DNA of 37,609 nucleotides from Prevotella sp. (GCA_024697645.1 JAILFH010000035.1:1-37609), one strand, 5' to 3'. Counted from the stretch's first letter, positions 14,545 to 23,604 are shown. Made by a program: numbers and translations. Notes: generated from the sequence alone by a model not told the origin.

Positions 14545-15770
14545 GGTTGCTCTTCTTCTTTTTCTTCGACCTTCTTTTTGAGGTCAAAAGCAACGTGCGA
14601 AATGCAGTATAGTGGTATGAAATTCGAGAACCAAAGGGGGAATCCTCGAATGATGAAGTTCAGGGTTGCAATGACAAACACTGCAATCACGGCGCGCTGA
14701 TTCTTTGGGTCATACATCGACACGAGGTAGAAAAGAATGACAAGGAATACGCCAATCAGACCATAGTCATAGATGAACACGCGGTAGCCGGAGTTACCAA
14801 ATTCCTCCATGTTTCGGTCTCGACCCGTCAGAATGTCAGGCGAGTTCAGCAGGTTCTCATAATCGGCCTTGAAACTATCAGTCACGCGGTTGTCACCCAC
14901 CATTTCTCCATCGTCTATTTCCAGTCGGAGGATAATCAGGTCGTGGAGCAGATTATCACCATTATTATAATAGAAGGAACCGATGGTGATGACAGCAAAT
15001 ACACCAATGGCCAAAATCGCCTTACGAATGAAACGCTTCCTCCGAATCCAGAGACTTAAGAACACGATGCCAACGAACAGTCCATAGGCAGCCAGAGAGA
15101 ACGAAATGAGCATGGCTATCATCATCGAGATGTTGTACCAACGCTTCCATTTGCCAATCTGTGTGAACAGCACCATGACAATCATCGTGCCCATATGACC
15201 CGGTTCCACGAATACTGACTGGAATCGGGGGATGATAGCAAAGAGTGAACGGTCATCGAGCAGGAAGAAATAGTAGTTGGTATAGGTGTACAAGTCCATG
15301 AAACTTGCATCACGCGAAGGCAGCGGGAATCCAATGAGAAAGAGAAGGAAGAAGAACATGGATACGGCCAGAAATCCACCCATGGCTTTAGCCAGCATGT
15401 CGCAGAACTTTTTTACTTCCTCAAGTTTAGCCCTGAAAATGAAGTAGAACGTGATGACATAGAACACGTTCACGATGTAGGCATTCACATTCCTGCCTCT
15501 GATGGCAATCTGATAGAAGGAGAGAATGGTGAATACCAGTATTGGAGCCAGAAATTCAGAGCGGGAATAATAGCGTTCATCAAGTAAGTTTGCCACGCAG
15601 ATGGAGAAGATGAAGCACGCACTGGAGAGAATGGCGAACTTGTCACCTACTGGCCACATAAACCATGGGTTCAGTGAGCCGAGAAAGGCGATGGCCATTC
15701 CCAGCATGAAGAAAGCACGTACAACTTTCGTGCGGTCCCACTGATTCAGGTTTATGACTCTGAGTTTCAT
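14526..15770 (-). CDS. wzy: Wzy-like O-antigen/capsule polymerase
   Basis: 414 residues with about ten to twelve hydrophobic segments (VVRAFFMLGMAIAFLGS, FLAVSMFFFLLFLIGFPL, NISMMIAMLISFSLAAYGLFVGIVFLSLW, LAIGVFAVITIGSFYY, LIGVFLVILFYLVSMY). The large extracytoplasmic loop contains 'RFQSVFVEPGHMGTMIVMVLF', typical of the Wzy/WaaL ligase-polymerase superfamily (E/PGH-type loop). Wzy polymerises lipid-linked repeat units on the periplasmic face. Low sequence conservation makes this call depend on topology and on the adjacent Wzx and Wzz genes. Its ATG overlaps the stop of Wzx (ATGA, 15767-15770), and its 3' end overlaps the convergent glycosyltransferase. Confidence 0.82.
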   Translation of the reverse strand: MKLRVINLNQWDRTKVVRAFFMLGMAIAFLGSLNPWFMWPVGDKFAILSSACFIFSICVANLLDERYYSRSEFLAPILVFTILSFYQIAIRGRNVNAYIVNVFYVITFYFIFRAKLEEVKKFCDMLAKAMGGFLAVSMFFFLLFLIGFPLPSRDASFMDLYTYTNYYFFLLDDRSLFAIIPRFQSVFVEPGHMGTMIVMVLFTQIGKWKRWYNISMMIAMLISFSLAAYGLFVGIVFLSLWIRRKRFIRKAILAIGVFAVITIGSFYYNNGDNLLHDLIILRLEIDDGEMVGDNRVTDSFKADYENLLNSPDILTGRDRNMEEFGNSGYRVFIYDYGLIGVFLVILFYLVSMYDPKNQRAVIAVFVIATLNFIIRGFPLWFSNFIPLYCISHVAFDLKKKVEEKEEEQPYPIND

Positions 15771-17287
15771 CTCTTTTTCAACTCCTTAATCATTTTCGTT
15801 ATGAACGCTTTCTCATGCGAGTTGAACACAAAGAGCCACCCAACCAATGTACCGACAATGAAGGAACAAGTCAGTGTCAGCAAAACTCGAAGCAGACTTG
15901 CCTGCATATGGAGACAAAGCCAGCATGTTAGCACGATGGCACAGGTAAGGGCAATAATCGGCAGAATGACCTGTTTGCAATAGGAGAGCATGTCGAGCCC
16001 TGCTTTGTGGTGTAAGTAGGGAATACGGATAAGTGCTACGCTCAGTTCTACAATCACCCAGAGAATCATAACCGACTTCACACTCCATCCTTGCTTAATC
16101 AGAAACCAAATGACAATCATGTACAGGAGTTTCGGTGTGTAGGTGATGAGCGTGAAGTTGCGAATGTTTCCGATAGCCTGATTGGCCGAACTAAGTCCTA
16201 ATGTAATCTGGTCGAACAAGAATCCGAGCAAGATGAAACGGCAGAAAAGAGTCGTGTTTTCAGGCACTTCCTTCAGCCAAAGGTCAAGTATCATCGGCAT
16301 TTCAGCAATCAATGGGATGATGACAACGGCCAGAATGGCTGTGGTGTATTTGCTCTGCATTGCCGCCATCGACAGCATTTTCTCTCGATTGCCAGAGCCT
16401 TCAGCCTGCATGAGTTGTGGATTCATCGCATTGAGAATCGATGTGACGAGAAAGGAAATCGCCGCATTGATTTGGAAAGCAATGCCGTAAGCCGCATTGA
16501 TGGCAGTTCCCCAGAAGTGGTTGAGCACAACGCCTGTTCCCTGGTTTCGTGCTGCCACACAGGCCATTCCGTATGTGGTCCAACTCGCAAAGCCTGTTAC
16601 TTCTTTCAGATGCTGGATGTCCAGATCTCTTTTCCGGATGAGAATCACGCACTCAGGGAATTTCACCAAAGAATAGGAACTGAAGACCAGCAGGTTGAGG
16701 AATACGATGAATGCCATCATCCATGCGTAAACAAGTAATTTGTCGAAGGTTACGTATGCGAGCATAATGGCCAGTCCCAGTTTAATCAGACTGTCGAGAA
16801 TCTCAATGGTCACGATGAAGATGATGTTCTCGTGTGCAATGAGAAGGGCTTTGAACGGCGACATGAGAACTGTAGCCAGCAGCATGAACACAGAGATGAC
16901 ATACACCTTCTCGGCAGTTTCGACGCGTGAAGGTTCTATGTTGAGCATCTCGCTAAACAGCCAACCCTTGATGGCCAGCAAGATGATGACAATGAGCAGG
17001 CCGAAGACAATGTGGATGAACAGGCTGTTGGCAAAGAATTTTCGGAGAAACTCGGTAGAATTCTGACCTTTATAAAATGAAAGGTGGCGCTGGGTGGTGA
17101 TGACAAGCGCATTCGTGATGAAGCCAAGCATTGCAACGACACCGGCAATCAGACTGTAAATGCCGTAGTCGGTGATGTTAAGGGCATCGAGAACCAGTCG
17201 GGTAGAATACAGCGCAATTAAGGTCGTGATGACGGCCTTGAAGTATTGCACTGCAGTATTGACAATAATTCTCTTTGCTGGCTCCAT
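15767..17287 (-). CDS. wzx: Wzx-like polysaccharide flippase (MATE/MOP superfamily)
   Basis: 506 residues, about 12-14 membrane helices. The opening 'RIIVNTAVQYFKAVITTLIALYSTRLVLDALNITDYGIYSLIAGVVAMLGFITNAL' and 'TQRHLSFYKG' are characteristic of Bacteroidetes oligosaccharide flippases of the polysaccharide biosynthesis family; 'WTTYGMACVAARNQGTGVVLNHFWGTAINAAYGIAFQINAA' marks the second half. It moves the undecaprenyl-linked repeat unit across the inner membrane. It is 22 bp downstream of Wzz and its TGA overlaps the ATG of the polymerase, so the two are probably translationally coupled. Confidence 0.9.
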   Translation of the reverse strand: MEPAKRIIVNTAVQYFKAVITTLIALYSTRLVLDALNITDYGIYSLIAGVVAMLGFITNALVITTQRHLSFYKGQNSTEFLRKFFANSLFIHIVFGLLIVIILLAIKGWLFSEMLNIEPSRVETAEKVYVISVFMLLATVLMSPFKALLIAHENIIFIVTIEILDSLIKLGLAIMLAYVTFDKLLVYAWMMAFIVFLNLLVFSSYSLVKFPECVILIRKRDLDIQHLKEVTGFASWTTYGMACVAARNQGTGVVLNHFWGTAINAAYGIAFQINAAISFLVTSILNAMNPQLMQAEGSGNREKMLSMAAMQSKYTTAILAVVIIPLIAEMPMILDLWLKEVPENTTLFCRFILLGFLFDQITLGLSSANQAIGNIRNFTLITYTPKLLYMIVIWFLIKQGWSVKSVMILWVIVELSVALIRIPYLHHKAGLDMLSYCKQVILPIIALTCAIVLTCWLCLHMQASLLRVLLTLTCSFIVGTLVGWLFVFNSHEKAFITKMIKELKKR

Positions 17288-17309
17288 AGTAATTATCTAG
17301 ACATCATGC

Positions 17310-18359
17310 TTAGAACTTCCAAAGTTCTCCCTTCAGGATGTAGCCGAGAGTACAAAGGAATGTGAGGAACACCATACCAATAACGAAGATCATGCGCTTC
17401 GGACCCGATGGTTTGATGGGTACTGATGCCCCTTTGAGCAGCGTGAAGGCAGGAGTGCGTTCCTGTACTTTCGCCTTGGCTTGCTGCAGTTGTGTTTGCA
17501 TGGCGGTATAGGTGTTGAACTTCAGTTGCATGTCGTTTTCCAGATCTTCCTGCTTGGCGCGATAACTTTCAAGCACAACGTCCATGTTTCGGTCAGAATA
17601 ACTGCCGTAGAGTTGACGAGCGCGCTCGTAATCCTGCTTGGCGTCGACGGCCAGTTTTGTATAATATTTCAGGTCGTTGCGGGCTTTGCTGGTACGATAG
17701 TCGGTGATGAACTGTTGCAGCAGAGAGCGCACGGAGTCGGCAACGGTCTTGCAAATCAGTCGGTCCTGATCGCGCACCATAATGGTGATGACGCCCGTCT
17801 TTTTGTCCATGTTGAACTGCACGTTGTTCTGAATCTTCTTGATGACGCCGTCTTCATCGCGCGAAAGCACGTATGGATTGAATTTATCGTCGCCGCCGGC
17901 AATACCTTCCTCCTTCTTCTTGGGCAGCAGTTTCTTCAGGGAATCAAACACATAGCCCCACCAAGGCTGTTTCTGCTGATAGCGCAGATAGTCGTGATAG
18001 TTGGTATTGATTTCTCCGTCGGCACTCACCACTTTGAAGTCGAAGAACTTCGAGACGAAGCCGTTGTCTGACATCAGGTCGGGATAGAGCATCGGCGAAA
18101 TAGCGTCCGACGACTCCATGTTCGACAAATCGAAGCCAAACGAGGCAGCAAGCGAACCCAGCGCGCCTCCCGACATGGGATTCTCCAGTTCAGGAGCCAG
18201 TCTCACGTCAGTATCGTAATAGCGGGGAATGCAGATGATGAATAGACACGAGAGCACGAAAGCAAGGGGCAATGTGATGAAGAACAGACGCTTGCGCTCC
18301 CTGACCTTCTTCCATAATTCTCTCAGGTCGATGATATCTTTGTTTTTGTTTTCTTCCAT
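17310..18359 (-). CDS. wzz: Wzz-like polysaccharide chain-length determinant
   Basis: 349 residues. Two membrane helices frame a periplasmic domain: TM1 about residues 25-47 (LFFITLPLAFVLSCLFIICI) and TM2 near the C-terminus (RMIFVIGMVFLTFLCTLGYIL), preceded by the Pro-rich motif 'GASVPIKPSGPKR' usual for Wzz proteins. The periplasmic part has a long coiled-coil stretch (RNDLKYYTKLAVDAKQDYERARQLYGSYSDRNMD...). No tyrosine-kinase domain is fused. It would set the modal length of the polymer made by Wzy. It lies between the SLBB exporter (73 bp upstream) and Wzx. Confidence 0.9.
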   Translation of the reverse strand: MEENKNKDIIDLRELWKKVRERKRLFFITLPLAFVLSCLFIICIPRYYDTDVRLAPELENPMSGGALGSLAASFGFDLSNMESSDAISPMLYPDLMSDNGFVSKFFDFKVVSADGEINTNYHDYLRYQQKQPWWGYVFDSLKKLLPKKKEEGIAGGDDKFNPYVLSRDEDGVIKKIQNNVQFNMDKKTGVITIMVRDQDRLICKTVADSVRSLLQQFITDYRTSKARNDLKYYTKLAVDAKQDYERARQLYGSYSDRNMDVVLESYRAKQEDLENDMQLKFNTYTAMQTQLQQAKAKVQERTPAFTLLKGASVPIKPSGPKRMIFVIGMVFLTFLCTLGYILKGELWKF

Positions 18360-18432
18360 GACTTTTCAATTTCTTTGTCAGCAAGTCTTTATTCAGAAGG
18401 ACTCGATGTTCCGTTTTCCTCTGGCTTGCGTT

Positions 18433-20988
18433 TTATTTCAGCAGATTAGCCAGTGTGGCGATAATGGCTGCAAGTGAACCTACACCCGTTGCGATACTCA
18501 GCGTTTCAGCAATCGAGGTCTTGTTGATTGACTTCGAAGGCACGACGATTTCGCAACCAGGCATTGGCTTTGCGTTGTGGCCCACCTTTGCTACCGTTCC
18601 GTTCATATAGATAATGTAGGTCTGGCGCTTCTTCGCCTTTGACGAGAATCCACCAGCTTGGTCAATGTAGTAACTGACCGACTTTCCTTTCTGATAACCT
18701 ACGGTATTCGGGTAGAGCACCTCACCATTAATCTTCACTGTTGCCTCGTATTGTGGCACATAGATGCGGTCGCCTTCGCGCAACACAATGTCCTCCGTGC
18801 CGCCAGGATTAGCCAAAGCCTTGTCGAGTTCAATACCCACAGGATAGGTCTCGCCCACCTGATATTTCTTCAGTTGCTCGGTGTTGCTCAGGGTTGCAAG
18901 GCTGGCATTACCCGTACGGGCAGCCTGTTCCTGCATGCTGGCCTCCAAGTCCTCACGGGTCTTCTTCAGCACGGCTTCCGCACGCTGACGTTCTTCCTGC
19001 GTATATTTACGTTCGAGTTTAGCACCCTCAATGAACGCGCGGTCGTTCACGCCACCTGCCATCTTGATAAGATCGCTCAGTCGCTGATTCTTCATCGAGA
19101 GTGTATAGGTTCCGGCAAACACCACTTCACCATCAATAGTGACGTTCTGCTGCTTGTAGTAGCCTGGGCTCTGGCGAACATAAACCTCGTCGAAAGGCAT
19201 GAGCGTGAAGCCCGGTTCGCCATCAATGACAAATCCTTCCTTCAGCGCGAAACTGAAGGTGCGGGCAATCACGCTATCGGCAGTAAGAGCCTGCGGATTG
19301 CTCACGCGGCGCGCCACATCAACTTTGACGGTTGAGGCATTTTCCTTCAGACCGCCAGCCTGCAGGATGAAGTCTTCAATAGTCTCGTTGTCGGCGTATT
19401 GGTAGATACCCGGATACATCACCTCACCATGAATCGTGATGGTGCGTTCCACCTGCGATTCCTGACGAGTGGGCACGAAAAGCACATCATTCTCCCTCAA
19501 AGGAATATCGGCAACGCTTCCGTCGAGCACGCCCTTCAGGTCGACACTCAGCACTTCCAGCGTGCGGTCAGGCTTCATTCGGTGCATCACGGCGCGATTG
19601 AGGAATGCTTCTTCAGTTACGCCCTCGGCAGCCTCGATAAGTGTACGAACGGTTGTGATATTTCCACCCAGTTGATACAATCCCTGACGGAACACTGCTC
19701 CCTTCAGTTCGACGGTGTTCTCGAAGCGTGGCAGGATGCTGTCGACGCTTACAGAGTCGCCATCAGCCACATGGAATGTGTTCATATCGAACTCGCCGAC
19801 ATTAAATACAGAGAACTGGCGGCCAGTCTTTCTCACCACGCGAACCGACTTCGTATAAGCATCGCCGGTGAATCCACCAGAGTATTTCAGCAGTGTTCCA
19901 ACGCTCTCGTCCTTCTTCATTTCGTAGAACATCGGGCGTTTCACCTTACCCGTGAGGTTCACGAGACAGTCGTAAGCCTCGACCACGATGAAGTCATTGT
20001 CTGCCAGACGAATGTTTCCGGTCTGCTGACCATTCAGGATATAATCGTAGATATCGACTGTCGAGACGAGTTTGTTTCTGCGATAGACCTTGATGTTTCG
20101 GAGCGTACCAATATCGCTGATTCCCTTCGCCATATAAAGGGCGTGGAACACGGTAGAGAATGCCGAAAGCGTATAGGTTCCAGGTGCATTTACCTCACCC
20201 ATCACATTTACGGTGATAGAGCGGGTTTCGCCCAACGTGAGTTTCACCTGACTGCTCTGATAGCGTGCTCCGAGTGTTGAGCGGACGCGCGCATTGGCTT
20301 GCGAGACGGTCAGTCCTGCCACATGAACAGGGCCGTAGTCGTCGATATTGATGTAACCGTCAGGACTCACTGATGTCTGAATCTGTTTGGCTGAAGCGCC
20401 ATAGACGTCGATATAGACAGCATCTCCTGGTCCCAGCACATAGTTCTGTGGGGTAGGGATGTTCACGCTTGGCTCAAACGACAGATCCTCGCGATCAAAG
20501 ATGTCGCGTCCGAACACCTTCTGTTTTTCCTTCTCGCGCTCTTCAAGAATCTGTTCCAGCAAGGCAATTGAGTCCACTGGCATCAGCCCGTCCAGTTCCA
20601 GTTGCATCTGGAGGAAATCGTCGTCGTCCTCATCGTAGGTGTGCTTTCTGGTGCGTTCGCCCTGCATGCGCATGTTGGTCATCTCCGAAGCCTTCTTCTC
20701 GGTTTCGGTCTTGCGCGTACGGTCGCCAGCCTTCGTCATGGTTTCGTCTTGCACCATGCCCAGACCGGCCTCTTCCTTCTGGCGCTCAGCAATCTTCTTC
20801 ACACGACGAATCTGCTGAATGTCAACACCGCGCTGCATCAGTTTCGTTACAATCTGTTGCTGCGAAGTACCCGCCTCGTGCTCCTTCAGCACAAAGCGCA
20901 TCACCTGGTCGTCAGTCATCGACGACTGGGCCGCAGCAGCCAGAGGCAGGAGCAACCCAATCAGGATATATACGATTGTTTTTTTCAT
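18433..20988 (-). CDS. SLBB-domain polysaccharide export protein (Wza/OPX family)
   Basis: About 851 residues from ATG 20988; a TTG at 21003 adds five residues and is less likely. A signal peptide (MKKTIVYILIGLLLPLAAAAQ) precedes a charged, coiled-coil-rich segment (about 25-150). The polysaccharide export motif 'YVLGPGDAVYIDVYGASAKQIQTSVSPDGYINIDDYGPVHVAGLTVSQA' follows at about residues 185-235, then about six SLBB-type repeats (for example 'VNVMGEVNAPGTYTLSAFSTVFHALYMAKG', 'ITIHGEVMYPGIYQYADNETIEDFILQAGG', 'VTIDGEVVFAGTYTLSMKNQRLSDLIKMAGG', 'VKINGEVLYPN'). Wza proteins form the outer-membrane export channel; this large form with many SLBB repeats is common in Bacteroidetes. It opens the Wza-Wzz-Wzx-Wzy gene order. 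Confidence 0.92.
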   Translation of the reverse strand: MKKTIVYILIGLLLPLAAAAQSSMTDDQVMRFVLKEHEAGTSQQQIVTKLMQRGVDIQQIRRVKKIAERQKEEAGLGMVQDETMTKAGDRTRKTETEKKASEMTNMRMQGERTRKHTYDEDDDDFLQMQLELDGLMPVDSIALLEQILEEREKEKQKVFGRDIFDREDLSFEPSVNIPTPQNYVLGPGDAVYIDVYGASAKQIQTSVSPDGYINIDDYGPVHVAGLTVSQANARVRSTLGARYQSSQVKLTLGETRSITVNVMGEVNAPGTYTLSAFSTVFHALYMAKGISDIGTLRNIKVYRRNKLVSTVDIYDYILNGQQTGNIRLADNDFIVVEAYDCLVNLTGKVKRPMFYEMKKDESVGTLLKYSGGFTGDAYTKSVRVVRKTGRQFSVFNVGEFDMNTFHVADGDSVSVDSILPRFENTVELKGAVFRQGLYQLGGNITTVRTLIEAAEGVTEEAFLNRAVMHRMKPDRTLEVLSVDLKGVLDGSVADIPLRENDVLFVPTRQESQVERTITIHGEVMYPGIYQYADNETIEDFILQAGGLKENASTVKVDVARRVSNPQALTADSVIARTFSFALKEGFVIDGEPGFTLMPFDEVYVRQSPGYYKQQNVTIDGEVVFAGTYTLSMKNQRLSDLIKMAGGVNDRAFIEGAKLERKYTQEERQRAEAVLKKTREDLEASMQEQAARTGNASLATLSNTEQLKKYQVGETYPVGIELDKALANPGGTEDIVLREGDRIYVPQYEATVKINGEVLYPNTVGYQKGKSVSYYIDQAGGFSSKAKKRQTYIIYMNGTVAKVGHNAKPMPGCEIVVPSKSINKTSIAETLSIATGVGSLAAIIATLANLLK

Positions 20989-21191
20989 ATTCTCACGATT
21001 CAATTTTCATTGAGTACGATTAGTAGTCTCTGAACGTTGAACATCTTTCTTATTATACTTATTTATTATTAATAACTCAAAAATGTTGAATTTGTTGCAG
21101 AGAATGTCATTTTTTTCTTCATTTTTTCTGTTCGCCTTCGTCTTTTGGCGCTTTATAACTCGAAAAAGCCTTTGCCTTCGGCATTTTTCCG

Positions 21192-22169
21192 CTAATTCAT
21201 CTTACGCTTCGTACGCAATGCGATATTCTCCTTCAGCAGGTCGCGATAAAGCCAGATTTCACGCGAATGGTAGTTGCCTTCCTTGCCGATAATGGGCAAC
21301 ACATAGTCGTCAGCCGAATAGCCTTCGACAAAGAGCAATTGCGAAGCCTTGTCGAGATGAACGGTTATCGTGTCTTTCTTCTGTTCGCTGACGGGAATCA
21401 GAGGTGAAGGTTCGGTAATAAGCAGACCGGGAGTTTCGTCGGTGGTCCAACCCACAGGATTGATGGCGAAGGCACTCTTGGCGAACAGGGCGCAGTCTGC
21501 GTCGCGAACGGAGTTGTAGCAGATGGTCACACCCGTATCTTCTGCTCCTTGGGCTGCCACGATACGCGGACAGTTCTCAGCCATTTCCTCAGAAACGGAC
21601 GCACCAATCACATAGGCTGCAACCATCTTCGAAAACGTCTTATCGTCCATTTCCTGCAGCAGTTCCAGCAGAATCATTGCACCCTGACTGAATCCTGCCA
21701 ACACAAATGGGCGCCCATTGTTGATGTGGTCGAGATAATACTTGAACGATCGTCTCACGTCGTCGAGAGCGATTGCCATTCTTGCCCGAGCCAGACTGTC
21801 GCTTGTGAAACTTTGCAACGAACACTGGCGATAGTAGGGCGAATAGTAGTTCAACTTGCCACTGATGAGCGTATCGACTCCTTCCATCTCGGCCTTCATC
21901 GGCTGTCGAACGCTATCGTTGTAGGTGTCGGCAAAATGCGAGATAGAACCGTTGGCGAGCGGATAATCGCCCGTCTCGGTAGAGATGATATAGAATACGT
22001 CGGCTACTCCCTGTCTTTCGGTCACGTACCACTGAGAATTATCAGCATAGTTGGGCCGTGTGGGCAAGATATCGTTAGTCGGTTTTAGTTCGCTGCCTTC
22101 ATTACGGCATTGGGTAAACAGCAAGATGGCTGCAACCATAATTGCTGTGAGGGTCAATAATTTCTTCAT
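21192..22169 (-). CDS. DUF3089 family alpha/beta-hydrolase lipoprotein
   Basis: 325 residues with a lipoprotein signal (MKKLLTLTAIMVAAILLFTQC; Cys21). Alpha/beta-hydrolase features: 'RPFVLAGFSQGAMILLELLQE' with the G-x-S-x-G nucleophile elbow, preceded by 'ALDDVRRSFKYYLDHINNGRP'. 'YVTERQGVADVFYIIST' and 'YYSPYYRQCSLQSF' are typical of DUF3089. Function is not established; esterase or deacylase activity on surface glycans is a reasonable guess. It lies on the same strand as the polysaccharide export gene but 188 bp upstream of it, so cotranscription is uncertain. Confidence 0.8.
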   Translation of the reverse strand: MKKLLTLTAIMVAAILLFTQCRNEGSELKPTNDILPTRPNYADNSQWYVTERQGVADVFYIISTETGDYPLANGSISHFADTYNDSVRQPMKAEMEGVDTLISGKLNYYSPYYRQCSLQSFTSDSLARARMAIALDDVRRSFKYYLDHINNGRPFVLAGFSQGAMILLELLQEMDDKTFSKMVAAYVIGASVSEEMAENCPRIVAAQGAEDTGVTICYNSVRDADCALFAKSAFAINPVGWTTDETPGLLITEPSPLIPVSEQKKDTITVHLDKASQLLFVEGYSADDYVLPIIGKEGNYHSREIWLYRDLLKENIALRTKRKMN

Positions 22170-22177
22170 ACAGCCTG

Positions 22178-22185
22178 CAAATTTA
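22178..22185 (-). promoter_or_regulatory. -7 box for the DUF3089 gene
   Basis: TAAATTTG on the minus strand (22185-22178) lies 8 bp from the start codon at 22169. No -33 box was found, and the short leader makes this tentative. Confidence 0.35.
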
Positions 22186-22281
22186 CTGAATGTTGTGGCG
22201 AAACAATGAGAAATTAATGATTTTTAATACAAGAACCCAAACTTTTTTTGAGTTTGCTGATTCCACATTCAACCTTTTTTG

Positions 22282-22289
22282 TATCTTTG
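22282..22289 (+). promoter_or_regulatory. -7 box for tmRNA
   Basis: TATCTTTG at 22282-22289, in the common Bacteroidetes context TTTTTTGTATCTTTGCAG, lies 37 bp before the mature 5' end. No clear -33 box was found. Confidence 0.6.
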
Positions 22290-22326
22290 CAGCCGCTAAA
22301 CGACCGATTGTGGTCAGTGCAGTCAT

Positions 22327-22724
22327 GGGGTTGACTGGATTTGACGGCGAGATGAGATGGTACGTAAGCACGCGGTGGCTCGAGGGCTTCCACCTAAATC
22401 TGAGTTTTCAACAAATTAATTGGCAATACACAGTATGCTCTCGCTGCTTAATCGAAGTATAGTAGATTAGTGCTTAATTCCTTCACTAGGTGGGGGAACG
22501 AGACGTCGCCCCAAGGATGTTGTTCCGAATCTGAGGACCCGGCGGCGCAGGTAAATCGGGAATAGTCTGGCTATAGCCTCGACGGTCAGGCGAAATTTTA
22601 GAGGATAAGGTGTCAGTTGGTGGCCTGGGTCTTGCTGATGCTCGAAAATGAAGTCCAGGATAAGCGTGTAGAAAGCGTATGGTTTCCTTGTGCGGACGCG
22701 GGTTCGATTCCCGCCAGCTCCACC
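22327..22724 (+). ncRNA. ssrA: Transfer-messenger RNA
   Basis: The 5' end GGGGTTGACTGGATTTGAC and the 3' end GGTTCGATTCCCGCCAGCTCC-ACC are the two halves of the tRNA-like domain. 5' GGGGTTG (22327-22333) pairs with CAGCTCC (22715-22721) as the acceptor stem. The last A of CCA is not encoded. The T arm (GGGTTCGATTCCC) is perfect. The tag frame at 22422-22451 reads GNTQYALAA-stop, so stalled nascent chains are released with a degradation tag ending ALAA. At 398 nt it has normal length. It works with SmpB to rescue stalled ribosomes. Confidence 0.97.
22422..22451 (+). other. tmRNA proteolysis-tag reading frame (GNTQYALAA)
   Basis: Codons GGC AAT ACA CAG TAT GCT CTC GCT GCT TAA. Ending in YALAA is typical of Bacteroidetes and many other bacteria; the ALAA end directs the protein to ClpXP-type proteases. 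Confidence 0.92.
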
Positions 22725-22736
22725 CCTCCTTTTCCG

Positions 22737-22775
22737 TGCCGGCATTGTGGTGTAACAACTGCGTGCCGGCATTTT
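22737..22775 (+). terminator. Probable tmRNA terminator
   Basis: TGCCGGCA (22737-22744) is self-complementary and recurs at 22764-22771, followed by TTTT. The two copies can pair around a 19-nt loop. Both belong to a 12-bp direct repeat CGTGCCGGCATT. It lies 12 bp after the tmRNA. Confidence 0.6.
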
Positions 22776-22999
22776 CTGTGAAAAGATGATTGAAAAGGGA
22801 GATGATTGATGTTTTTGGGGAGAGTAACAAATTGAGAAGAATTGTAAATAAAATATCAAATAAATCGCCTCTAAATTTGAATTATTCGGAACGAAGTGGT
22901 CATTTGGCCGAAATAACGCCAAAAATGAGCATTTTTGTAAGGTGCTGATTATCAAAAGGTTGGCGATTTCTATGGGCTTGGAGATAACAGTCGGACGAG

Positions 23000-23286
23000 T
23001 AAAAGATGGTCTTTTGATGAGTAAAAGGTGGTCTTTTACTTCACATGAATCTCGGTTTTGTTGCTAAAAATTTGTCATCTAGCGTGAAGGGAGCAATCAT
23101 CTAGATCAGACAGAAGTCAACTCTTGATGGTGTAAAGCAATGCTTTCGACCTTACAAAGCATACCTTTCGACCCTACAAAGCATACCTTTTGACCATACA
23201 GAGATGGCCTTTATATACCTACAAAGCATACCTTTCTAAGGTACAGAGGTGTCCTTTCTAAGGTCAAAAGGATACCTTTTACTCAA
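23000..23286. repeat. Array B: nine degenerate 22-nt repeats, same core as array A
   Basis: Two units (23000-23021 and 23022-23043) are separated by 88 nt from a run of seven that starts at 23132, 23154, 23176, 23198, 23221, 23243 and 23265. Spacing is 22 nt, with one 23. All have RRAG at unit positions 3-6 and CTTT at 12-15; the favoured form is ACAAAGCATACCTTTCGACC. An eighth, shortened copy lies at 23285-23300. In the 880-bp gap 22725-23604 the only other items are the two terminators; I see nothing in 22776-22999, 23301-23381 or 23410-23604. Confidence 0.82.
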
Positions 23287-23381
23287 AAAGGGCATTTGAC
23301 TTGTTTGCAAGGAAGATTCTTTTGCCCATAAAGTTCCATTGAGATTGATTTGCGCGACCATTCGGAATCAGGTATAAAGGA

Positions 23382-23409
23382 AAAACGGAGTCAGATGAGA
23401 CTCCGTTTT
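23382..23409. terminator. Strong hairpin terminator, either strand
   Basis: AAAACGGAGTC (23382-23392) pairs perfectly with GACTCCGTTTT (23399-23409) around a 6-nt loop. It lies about 200 bp downstream of the minus-strand gene ending at 23605 and about 100 bp after array B. Either a transcript through array B or the minus-strand transcript could end here. Confidence 0.75.
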
Positions 23410-23604
23410 CTAGATTGTGAGTTGTTGACGAAAGACTTTTGTTAAATATTTTCCTATCGTCAGCAACTGATTTTTATAGTTTTTGGGGTAGATATCTTCT
23501 GTGGGTTTATCCCAGACTTTTCCTTGATGAGATTTCCTTAATCAAACCCTTGATTATCCTTTAAAAAGAATCGCGTGAGAAGTTCCTTGACCCCCAAATA
23601 TTCC

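Noticed and set aside
22190..22462. 90-residue open frame over the tmRNA
   Set aside because: It covers the tmRNA promoter and the 5' half of ssrA in a frame other than that of the tag; the RNA explains the sequence.
22715..22773. Integration (att) site at the 3' end of tmRNA
   Set aside because: The 12-bp direct repeat CGTGCCGGCATT lies outside the tmRNA and is spaced 27 bp; no integrase or second tmRNA 3' end is present, and a terminator explains it.
22467..22955. 162-residue minus-strand open frame after the tmRNA
   Set aside because: Antisense to the 3' half of ssrA; the apparent 'GGNRTRVRTRKP' motif is just the complement of the T arm.
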